From assembly GCA_020425605.1 (NCBI GenBank), contig JAGQRH010000003.1:1-64000 (forward strand): a DNA stretch of 64,000 nucleotides, in the 5' to 3' direction. Position numbers and translations under genes: made by a program. Positions 37,538 to 44,125 of the stretch are shown piece by piece; within the stretch, counting starts at the first letter, position 1, and each line of letters opens with the position of its first letter. The stretch comes from Planctomycetota bacterium. GTDB lineage: Bacteria > Planctomycetota > UBA8742 > UBA2392. Under the pieces are notes generated by a model that ran no database searches, was not told where the DNA came from, and saw only the letters and a list, made by a program, of their open reading frames with translations.

Positions 37538-38110
37538 ATGAATGAGCCTGCCGACATCCGGGACCCCCAGCGCGAGGTCGAAGACCGCTTCATCGAGGTC
37601 TGGTCCGACATCAGCCAGCTCTGGGGCGTCAACAAGTCTGTCGGGCGCGTCCACGCGCTCCTGTACCTGACCCCCGATTCCCTCGACATCGACTCGCTGG
37701 CTGAGCGCCTGCAGATCAGCCACGGCAACGCCAGCACCAGCATCCGCGACCTGATGGCATGGGGCGTCGTGCGCCGCGTGACCAAGCCCGGCGACCGAAA
37801 GACCTATTTCGAGGCCGAGAAGGACCCCTGGACCTGGTTTCACACCACCATCCGCGAGCGCCGGCGCCGCGAAGTGGTACCGGTCATGGAGCGGCTGCAC
37901 GAGGCCGCGGGCTTTGCCGAGGGGGCGTCCAAGGGCTCCAAGGGGGCCGAGCGCAAACAGCTCGAGGAGCTGCACGGCAAGATCGAGAAGTTCGCCGACT
38001 TCGCCCACGAGTTCGTGGACCTGATTGACGTATTCCTCGCCATGGGGCACGGGCGCATGGCCAAGGTGTTCCGCACCGCGGCCAAGCTGTTCCCAAAGGG
38101 CGGAAGTTAG
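37538..38110 (+). CDS. GbsR/MarR-family transcriptional regulator
   Basis: A 190-residue winged-helix regulator. The HTH region (about 30-100) has LWGVNKSVGRVHALLYL and the recognition-helix region LQISHGNASTSIRDLMAWGVVRRV, typical of GbsR-like proteins; a C-terminal helical part (about 105-185) would form the dimer. GbsR of Bacillus responds to choline, but GbsR-like proteins elsewhere sense other ligands. Two matching palindromes flank the gene, one at its own promoter and one before the membrane operon, so it probably represses both. A run of similar residues GFAEGASKGSKGAER interrupts the helical part and may be a flexible insert. Confidence 0.88.
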   Translation: MNEPADIRDPQREVEDRFIEVWSDISQLWGVNKSVGRVHALLYLTPDSLDIDSLAERLQISHGNASTSIRDLMAWGVVRRVTKPGDRKTYFEAEKDPWTWFHTTIRERRRREVVPVMERLHEAAGFAEGASKGSKGAERKQLEELHGKIEKFADFAHEFVDLIDVFLAMGHGRMAKVFRTAAKLFPKGGS

Positions 38111-38127
38111 TTCTATTTCGGAGCATC

Positions 38128-38145
38128 CGTCAGTTTGTACTGACG
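38128..38145. promoter_or_regulatory. Operator palindrome, copy 2 (before the membrane operon)
   Basis: CGTCAGT-TTGT-ACTGACG, a perfect 7-base inverted repeat with a 4-base spacer, 28 bases before the ATG of the first membrane gene. It shares both arms and the spacing with the site at 37504-37519. The matching promoter could not be placed with confidence. Confidence 0.75.
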
Positions 38146-38173
38146 AAAACGATGTGACGGATTGAGGTGAGCC

Positions 38174-38725
38174 ATGACGAACTACAGCACCATCATCCGC
38201 AGCGGGGCGCTGTACCCGATACGCATCCACAACGCCGACGATCGCCTCCCCGAAGACAGCGGCGAGTGGCACCCCGTGCCGGCGAATTTCCGACAACTGC
38301 CGATCGAGCCCTGCGACGGGCATCAGCACGCTGAGCACGTGCCGCGCCACAAACTGCGGGTCGCGGCGACATTGCTCCCGTTGCTCCAACTGGTCACAGG
38401 GCTTGGCATTCTGTACGTGAGCTACGGCTCGAACTGCAGCACGTCCTGGTGGTTCATCACCCCCTTCGTCATCGGGGTCTTCACCAGTCTCGTCGCCTCA
38501 TGCATCGCCGTGTCCGGCACCGAGCTTCGCATACCCGACGCGCTCGGCGGCATCATGCTCGGGCAGTTGTACTGGCTGGGGTTGTTGCTGATTCCGTGCT
38601 ACGGCTGGGGCCTGCTGATCGTCTGCGTGCCGATGTGCGTGCTCGGGACCGCGCTTGGCACACTGATGGGCGCGGGCATGCAGACCATGGAAGGTCCAAC
38701 TGGGAGCGGGCATGGAAGTGCTTGA
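38174..38725 (+). CDS. Membrane protein, first gene of GbsR-linked operon
   Basis: A 183-residue protein with a polar N-terminal 60 residues rich in His (EPCDGHQHAEHVPRHK) and three or four membrane helices (LLPLLQLVTGLGILYVSYG, WWFITPFVIGVFTSLVASC, IMLGQLYWLGLLLIP, GLLIVCVPMCVLGTALGTL). The His-rich stretch could bind metal. GAGGTGAGCC precedes the ATG, and the 3' end overlaps the next gene by 14 bases. The palindrome at 38128 is just upstream. No family is recognised. Confidence 0.75.
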   Translation: MTNYSTIIRSGALYPIRIHNADDRLPEDSGEWHPVPANFRQLPIEPCDGHQHAEHVPRHKLRVAATLLPLLQLVTGLGILYVSYGSNCSTSWWFITPFVIGVFTSLVASCIAVSGTELRIPDALGGIMLGQLYWLGLLLIPCYGWGLLIVCVPMCVLGTALGTLMGAGMQTMEGPTGSGHGSA

Positions 38726-39137
38726 GTGGACCCTTCGCGCAGCCGGCATCGGCCACTTCATGCTCGTGGCCGCGAGCACGCGCGCGCCGAAAGCACTCGG
38801 CTGGAAGGCTGAGCTGGCGACACTGCGCCCGCTGACACGCCAGATCTTCACGACACAGGCCGCCTATATTCTCGTGATCAACTTCCTCATCGGCCTGCTG
38901 GCGGTTGCCGCACCGGGCCTGCTGCTGGATGCATCGCCGCTGGCAACCATCGTCGTCTGCTTCATCTTCGCCTACTGGGCTGTGCGCGTGATCCTGCAGC
39001 TCACCTACTTCGACCCGACCGATGCCCCGCAAGGCTTGAAATACAAGGTCGCCGAGTGGGGCTTTCTCGGGCTGTTCATCTTCTTTGCGGCTGCGTTCGG
39101 CTGGGCGGCCGTGAACAACTTCATGGAGATGCCGTGA
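38712..39137 (+). CDS. Small four-helix membrane protein
   Basis: A 141-residue protein with four helices (near 8-24, 50-68, 76-98 and 117-135). The sequence FDPTDAPQGLKYKVAEW between helices 3 and 4 is the only strongly polar internal segment. It begins within the previous gene and its stop overlaps the next start (GTGA), so translation is coupled on both sides. Proteins of this size and layout accompany wax-synthase-like acyltransferase genes, an association I recall only loosely. Confidence 0.75.
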   Translation: MEVLEWTLRAAGIGHFMLVAASTRAPKALGWKAELATLRPLTRQIFTTQAAYILVINFLIGLLAVAAPGLLLDASPLATIVVCFIFAYWAVRVILQLTYFDPTDAPQGLKYKVAEWGFLGLFIFFAAAFGWAAVNNFMEMP

Positions 39138-40012
39138 GCGCAGACACGGCCAGGCTGACGCACCGCGGCGGGGGCCTGCCCCTCCGGCTCGCGGCGTGGA
39201 GTGTCGGCCCGCCGTCCGTCGCGCTGGTTCACTGGCTGCTGCTCGATGCCAACCCGATTGTTCGCATGTGCGCGTTTATCGGAGTGCTGTTCTTGTGGAT
39301 GAAAGCTGTCGTCCTGGCCGAGCAGCGCGCGGCCGGAAAGGCCCTGCCCCCACCTCTCCGTCTACTCGCATGGCTGTTCCTCTGGCCCGGCATGCGGCCG
39401 CAAGCAGTGGCACGGACGTCCTCGCCCGTGGCCGCAGGCGGCACGGCCGCGCGTGGACTGCTCAGTGTCGCTGCCGGCGCCGGCTTGATCATGCTCGCGC
39501 GCTGGGCTTGGGCCGAGACGCACAGCCTGTGGGCCTTCGCGCCGCCCGCGCTGGTGGGCTTCAGCCTGGTCCTGCACTACGGCCTGTTTACTTTGCTCAC
39601 GGTGAGCTGGCGCATCGCGGGCTTCGACGTCGGGCCGTTGTTCCGAAACCCGTTCGCCTCGCGCAGTCTGAGCGATTTCTGGACATGCCGCTGGAACCTC
39701 GCCTACACCGAGATGTGCCAGGAAACGGTGCTGCGCGCCACGCGCCCTTGGCACCGGCGGGCATCGACCTTCGCCGTGTTCCTGTTCTCCGGGCTCCTGC
39801 ATGAAGTTGCGATCAGCCTGCCGGTGGACGCGGGCTACGGACTGCCGACGCTCTACTTCGCAATCAACGGCGCTGCCATGCAGGCACCATTCAAGCCCGG
39901 CACGCTTGTGGCACGTACATGGGCCGTGTTCTGGGTTGTCGCACCGCTGCCGCTGCTATTCCACCCATGGTTCATCCGCGGAATCGTCATGCTCGCACTG
40001 GGGGTCTCATGA
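39134..40012 (+). CDS. MBOAT-family (wax-synthase-like) acyltransferase
   Basis: A 292-residue membrane acyltransferase with about seven helices. The family signature is clear: NPFASRSLSDFWTCRWNL, then FLFSGLLHEVAI carrying the presumed catalytic histidine, as in wax-synthase-type MBOAT_2 proteins that move an acyl chain from acyl-CoA to an alcohol or lipid head group. GTG at 39134 overlaps the previous stop, with GGAG just upstream; the longer frame from 39056 runs inside the preceding gene and is rejected. The lipid acceptor is unknown; in this operon a membrane-lipid modification is likely. Confidence 0.85.
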   Translation: MSADTARLTHRGGGLPLRLAAWSVGPPSVALVHWLLLDANPIVRMCAFIGVLFLWMKAVVLAEQRAAGKALPPPLRLLAWLFLWPGMRPQAVARTSSPVAAGGTAARGLLSVAAGAGLIMLARWAWAETHSLWAFAPPALVGFSLVLHYGLFTLLTVSWRIAGFDVGPLFRNPFASRSLSDFWTCRWNLAYTEMCQETVLRATRPWHRRASTFAVFLFSGLLHEVAISLPVDAGYGLPTLYFAINGAAMQAPFKPGTLVARTWAVFWVVAPLPLLFHPWFIRGIVMLALGVS

Positions 40013-40629
40013 CCACTCGGCGCAACAACCTGCCGGTCGCGCTGGGGCTCACGTTTGGTGGGCTGGGGTTGATGTGGGCTTTGACCGAGGCCGTCGGCAA
40101 CGTCTGGCACCGGATGGCGTTGTTCTACCTGATTGCCGTGCCGGTGGCGCTGCTGGGTGTGAAGCTGGAGTGGACGTCGATCTTCAGGCCGTCAGCGCGC
40201 TTGATGGGCGTCGGGCTGATTGCCGCTGGCATGCTGTACGGTGCGGGCTGGCTGGGATCGCTGCTGCTGCGCGAGATCTGGCCGGACATGGGCGAGCAGG
40301 TGACCGGCAGCTACTCGCTGCTCGACTCCGCACCCGGCTGGCAGGTCTGGCCGTTGCTGGTGTGGATCATTGTCGGCGAAGAGATCGTCTGGCGCCTGGC
40401 CGTCACGCTGTCATTCACCGAACGCTGGCGCGGCTGGGGCGTGCCGCTGGGCGGGCTGGCCTTTGCGCTCGTCCACCTGCCGTGGGGACCGCCGCTACTG
40501 CTGGTTGCGGCCGTGGTGTTCGGCTCGGCGTGGAGCTTCATTGCATTCAAGACACGCTCGTTCTGGGCGTCGTTTGTCGCGCACCTTGGCTGGGACATCC
40601 TGGTCATGTTCGTCGCCAGATACTCATAG
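40009..40629 (+). CDS. CPBP-family intramembrane metalloprotease
   Basis: A 206-residue CAAX-protease/Rce1-like protein with about six helices. The three conserved motifs are present: GEEIVWRLA (the EExxxR motif, near 119), ALVHLPWG and FVAHLGWD, whose Glu and His residues bind the catalytic metal. The ATG at 40009 overlaps the previous stop (ATGA). In bacteria these proteins act in membrane-protein or peptide processing; its role within the acyltransferase operon is unknown. Confidence 0.87.
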   Translation: MTTRRNNLPVALGLTFGGLGLMWALTEAVGNVWHRMALFYLIAVPVALLGVKLEWTSIFRPSARLMGVGLIAAGMLYGAGWLGSLLLREIWPDMGEQVTGSYSLLDSAPGWQVWPLLVWIIVGEEIVWRLAVTLSFTERWRGWGVPLGGLAFALVHLPWGPPLLLVAAVVFGSAWSFIAFKTRSFWASFVAHLGWDILVMFVARYS

Positions 40630-40639
40630 GGTTCATTCG

Positions 40640-41662
40640 ATGTCGGAGCCGGCCATAACACTTACCCCCGCACAAGCGCCGGCTCCGGCGTCGTTTCTTC
40701 GTGGGCGCGCGTGGTTGCGAGCGCTGGTGGGCCTGACGGCATGGGCGCTGGCGTACTTCTCGCTTCAGCCGGACTGGCCGCTGGCGCTGCTTTGGCTGGG
40801 TGCTCTCGTACACGTGCCGTTCGCGCTTTCGCTGATATTGACGAGTCAAGATCACCACCCGCGGACGGACGCGATTCTGAATTTCGCCGCATGGGCGCAA
40901 GCGCCCGCCGCGCTTCTGCTGGTTGCGGCAGGCACCAGTGAGCTGGCGGGCATCTGGCTCGCGCTGCCATGGATTGCGCTTACGGGTGCCTGCGGGCTGG
41001 CCGGCGCGTGGCGCATCATCGCGCTGGGGCTGCGACGCCCGGGCGCACTGGCAGACTTTGGGCTGATCTGGTTCAGCGTCAGTGGCGCGTGGGCCGGCGC
41101 GGCGGCGATGCGCTGGGAGGCATTCGGGTTTGCGCCGATCATGGTGCTGCTGGCGGCCGTGCACCAGATGTACGCCGGGTTGGTGCTGCACGTGGTTGCC
41201 TCGCGCGTCGTGGCGGCGCGACCAGGACGCCTGCCGTGTCTGGCAGCGATCGGCGTGTCACTTGGCAACCCGCTGGTGGCGCTTGGCATCACGACCTCTC
41301 ACATGGGGGCCCCGGTCTGGATCGAAGTCGCTTGCGCATGCTTCTTCGCCACATGCGTGATTGTGCTTGGCTGGATGCAGCTGTATCTGGCGTTTGCACC
41401 GAGTTCGCGCCTGCCGCTGGCTTCAAGGGTCCTGCTGGTGCTGGCGGACCTTGCGCTTGGCACGGCCATGACGCTCGCGATCATCTTTGCCTGGGGCACA
41501 CTGCGCGGCGTGCCGACGCTGATGATCACAGACATGATCACCTGGCATGGGACGCTGAACGCCTTCGGCTTCGGGCTTTGTGCGTTGGTTGGCTGGATGG
41601 TTGCGAGGCCCCCCACGCAAAACCCCGGCCTTGCGGCCGGGGCAGAGCGTGTAAGTTCATAG
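40640..41662 (+). CDS. YndJ-like polytopic membrane protein
   Basis: A 340-residue protein with about nine helices. The C-terminal segment MITDMITWHGTLNAFGFGL carries the WHG-x-LNA-x-GF motif typical of YndJ-type proteins of Bacillus. YndJ has no settled function. The ATG at 40640 is 10 bases after the CPBP stop; the larger frame from 40370 runs through that gene and is rejected. The last codons lie inside a hairpin that also serves as the terminator of the convergent S41 gene. Confidence 0.8.
   Translation: MSEPAITLTPAQAPAPASFLRGRAWLRALVGLTAWALAYFSLQPDWPLALLWLGALVHVPFALSLILTSQDHHPRTDAILNFAAWAQAPAALLLVAAGTSELAGIWLALPWIALTGACGLAGAWRIIALGLRRPGALADFGLIWFSVSGAWAGAAAMRWEAFGFAPIMVLLAAVHQMYAGLVLHVVASRVVAARPGRLPCLAAIGVSLGNPLVALGITTSHMGAPVWIEVACACFFATCVIVLGWMQLYLAFAPSSRLPLASRVLLVLADLALGTAMTLAIIFAWGTLRGVPTLMITDMITWHGTLNAFGFGLCALVGWMVARPPTQNPGLAAGAERVSS
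41619..41642 (-). terminator. Terminator of the S41 homologue, inside the yndJ-like 3' end
   Basis: CCCCGGCC (41623-41630), loop TTGC, GGCCGGGG (41635-41642) is followed by TTTT on the minus strand (complement of 41619-41622). It lies 27 bases past the minus-strand stop codon and within the last 15 codons of the plus-strand gene. Confidence 0.72.
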
Positions 41663-41668
41663 CAGCTC

Positions 41669-43987
41669 TTACTTGCTGATCATTCGGTATTCGGGAATCT
41701 CGGACAGGTCGATGCCCGCGGCCTTGGCAGCTTCCTTCACCGCGCCGACGAACACTGTGTCTTCCTGAAGGTCCACCCTGTTGAGATCAACGCCGTCTGC
41801 TGCCAGCCGCTTGCGCAGCTCGGCGCGCACCAGGTAGCGCACGTCCTCCTTGGTCAGGTGCGTGGCGACGGCCTTGGCGTACATCTCATCGAAACCGGCG
41901 TAGCCGTCCGTCTTGTGGCCGTCGGAGCGGGCAAGCTGCTTCAGCTTGTCCTTGTCACCATCAGTGACCAGCTTGTCGATGTACGTGCCGATCACGTTGT
42001 CATCGCCCAGCTTCTCGAACGCGTCGTAGACCCAGCTCTCGAACAAGTTCGCCTTGAGCTCAACGTCTGCCTCGACGCCGCGGTCGTAGTAGTACTGCTC
42101 GCTCTTCGGCCCGTAGTAGCGCGCGACGGTCAGCAGCAACGCGGCCTGCTTGCCGTCTTCTTCCAGCTCGCTGGCGCGGATCGGGATCAACTCCTGGACA
42201 ATTGCCCGGCCGAAGGTCTTCGTTCCCGCGGTCTTCGCGCGCTTGTGCTGACGCAGGGCGCCGGCCAACACTTCTCCGGCGTCGGCCGTGCCGCCGTTGA
42301 TGAGAACGGTCAGCGGCGTAGTGGTATCCGGTGCCTCGTTGCTGGTTGTGTACTTCACGGTGGCGGCCAGCTCTTCGCTGCGCCCACTGCTGTAGGTGAC
42401 GAGCGTATCCTTGGGCAGGAACAGGCCCGCGACCTGGGTTGCAGCCTCGACGCTCCCGCCGGCCGAGTTGCGCAGGTCCAGGATGATCGCCTTGACTTCG
42501 CCTTCCTTGAGCTTGTCCATCGCCTCTTTGACCCGCGCCGGCGATGCCGACGAAAGCTCGGCCACGTGAATCATGCCGAGCTTGCCGGGCAGCAGCTCAA
42601 AGCTGACTGCATCGGTGTCGGGCTCGGTGTGCGTAACGTGAACCCAGCGCGAAAGCAGCCAGCCGTCGCGCATGATGTTCATGCCGACCATGCTACCGAG
42701 TGTGCCGTGGAACTGGCTGATCGCCTCATCGAGCGGAAGGGTCTGGAACGGGTGCTTTTCATCGGGAAGGTCACTGCTGTCGATGCGCAGCTTGTGGATC
42801 TGCTGTTCCGTCACGCCCCGCAAAACACGGTAGATACGATCACCGGGGCGAATGCCTACCTGGTCGGCCGGCCCGCCTGGACGCACCGACAAGACACGAA
42901 TCAGGCGCACTTCGCGCTTGGGGTCCATCTTCGAGCTGCCGAGCATGATGCCCAGTGTCGGCACGGCAAAGCGCCGAATCTCGCCGGCGTCGCGCAGCTG
43001 GCTGTCCTCAAGCAGGCAGGTGTAGGGATCGAGACCTTCCAGCATGCCGCTGGCGGCCGCGTAGAGCAGCTTGCGACCTGCGACAGCGTCGGCGTAGATG
43101 TAGCGTTCCTTGATCATCTTCTCGATGCTGTCGAGCAGCTTCGTGTCGATCTTCTCGACCTTCTCCTGACCCGGCAGCTTGTGCTCGAGTGCCGCCTCGA
43201 AGCGCTTGATTGCGCGCTCGTAGTCAAGTGCGCGCTTGGCCGTGCGCCCGCGCAGGGTGGGCTCATCGGCGACGATCTCAAGGATTTCCTTGGCGTCTGC
43301 AGTCAGCTGGTTGATTTCACCGAGTGCCACCGCGGCCTGGATCTTGAAGCTGTCGTTCTCGCTGTTGAGCATCTCGCGCAGGACCTTCGTCGCGTCGGTT
43401 TCCTTGGCGCTGCGCCAGAGCGCAACTGCGAGCTGCACCTTCACCTCGGGCGTGAACACCTGCTCATTCAATGCCTTGCGCAGCTTGTCGGCGTGACGCG
43501 TGCTGGCAACGGCGCCCAGAACCTCGGCGGCCGCCACGCGATTTTCCACGGCGCCTTCGCCGGTGATGATCGCGAGCAGACCGTCAACGCCCGTGTCCCA
43601 GCCGTTGTTGTTGATCGATCCGAGCGTCCAGACCGCGCGCCAGCCCGCGATGCGCGGCAGCTCAGGCAGCGTTTTCACGCCGGCGATCAGCTCCGGCGCG
43701 ATGTCACGGCCGAGGTCTTCAATCGACTCGGCGATGCGGAATGACTCGTTGAGGTCCTTGGCCTTGCCCAGCTGATCCAGCAGCCCGTTCAGTTCCTTGA
43801 GCTGGCTTTCGTGCGTGGCCTTCTTGGCGACTTCGCCCTGGCCTGAATTGTCGTCCTGGACGACGTAGTGGTCGAGATCAACGCGGTCGGCGCCGGGCTG
43901 CGGCGCGGGCGCGGGCTGCTCCTGCTGCGAGCAGGCGACAACAGCCAGCACAAAGGCCATCAGGGCTAACATCCGGGTGAACTTCAT
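41669..43987 (-). CDS. S41 (C-terminal processing) protease homologue, probably inactive
   Basis: A 772-residue lipoprotein (lipobox VVAC at about 19). A helical HEAT-like region (about 60-255) precedes a PDZ domain (about 340-405, VLSVRPGGPADQVGIRPGD) and a C-terminal S41 fold (about 450-610) with LDLRNSAGG. In active enzymes the core reads S-A-[S]-A-S-E with the catalytic lysine 25 residues later in TFGK. Here the core is T-A-D-A-G-E (567-572) and the later residue is arginine (TFGRA, R594). Serine is therefore D569 and lysine R594, exactly 25 apart. The glutamate E572 and the fold are retained. A scaffold or substrate-sensing role in the envelope is likely. GGAG precedes the ATG. Confidence 0.9.
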   Translation of the reverse strand: MKFTRMLALMAFVLAVVACSQQEQPAPAPQPGADRVDLDHYVVQDDNSGQGEVAKKATHESQLKELNGLLDQLGKAKDLNESFRIAESIEDLGRDIAPELIAGVKTLPELPRIAGWRAVWTLGSINNNGWDTGVDGLLAIITGEGAVENRVAAAEVLGAVASTRHADKLRKALNEQVFTPEVKVQLAVALWRSAKETDATKVLREMLNSENDSFKIQAAVALGEINQLTADAKEILEIVADEPTLRGRTAKRALDYERAIKRFEAALEHKLPGQEKVEKIDTKLLDSIEKMIKERYIYADAVAGRKLLYAAASGMLEGLDPYTCLLEDSQLRDAGEIRRFAVPTLGIMLGSSKMDPKREVRLIRVLSVRPGGPADQVGIRPGDRIYRVLRGVTEQQIHKLRIDSSDLPDEKHPFQTLPLDEAISQFHGTLGSMVGMNIMRDGWLLSRWVHVTHTEPDTDAVSFELLPGKLGMIHVAELSSASPARVKEAMDKLKEGEVKAIILDLRNSAGGSVEAATQVAGLFLPKDTLVTYSSGRSEELAATVKYTTSNEAPDTTTPLTVLINGGTADAGEVLAGALRQHKRAKTAGTKTFGRAIVQELIPIRASELEEDGKQAALLLTVARYYGPKSEQYYYDRGVEADVELKANLFESWVYDAFEKLGDDNVIGTYIDKLVTDGDKDKLKQLARSDGHKTDGYAGFDEMYAKAVATHLTKEDVRYLVRAELRKRLAADGVDLNRVDLQEDTVFVGAVKEAAKAAGIDLSEIPEYRMISK

Positions 43988-44125
43988 TGCGGCTCCATAC
44001 TTTCGGCCCTCAGCTTATCAGACGGGCTTGCCTGTGCTTATACGGAAGTAGCGCGCAGGGTGGGCGGGCGATTTTACTGGAATCCGGAGTTAACTACGGC
44101 GTTACTGTCGAGGCAGGAGCAACGA

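Noticed and set aside
39056-39133. Longer N-terminus of the MBOAT protein
   Set aside because: The extension lies wholly in the preceding gene and the GTG at 39134 has a good ribosome site and a GTGA overlap.
40009-40629. CPBP protein as an abortive-infection (phage defence) gene
   Set aside because: The Abi label is often attached to this family, but the neighbours are membrane-lipid genes and no other defence gene is present.
41858-43744. 628-residue plus-strand frame opposite the S41 homologue
   Set aside because: Low-complexity, His/Leu/Arg/Asp-rich translation, no signal or motif; a codon-bias shadow of the minus-strand gene.
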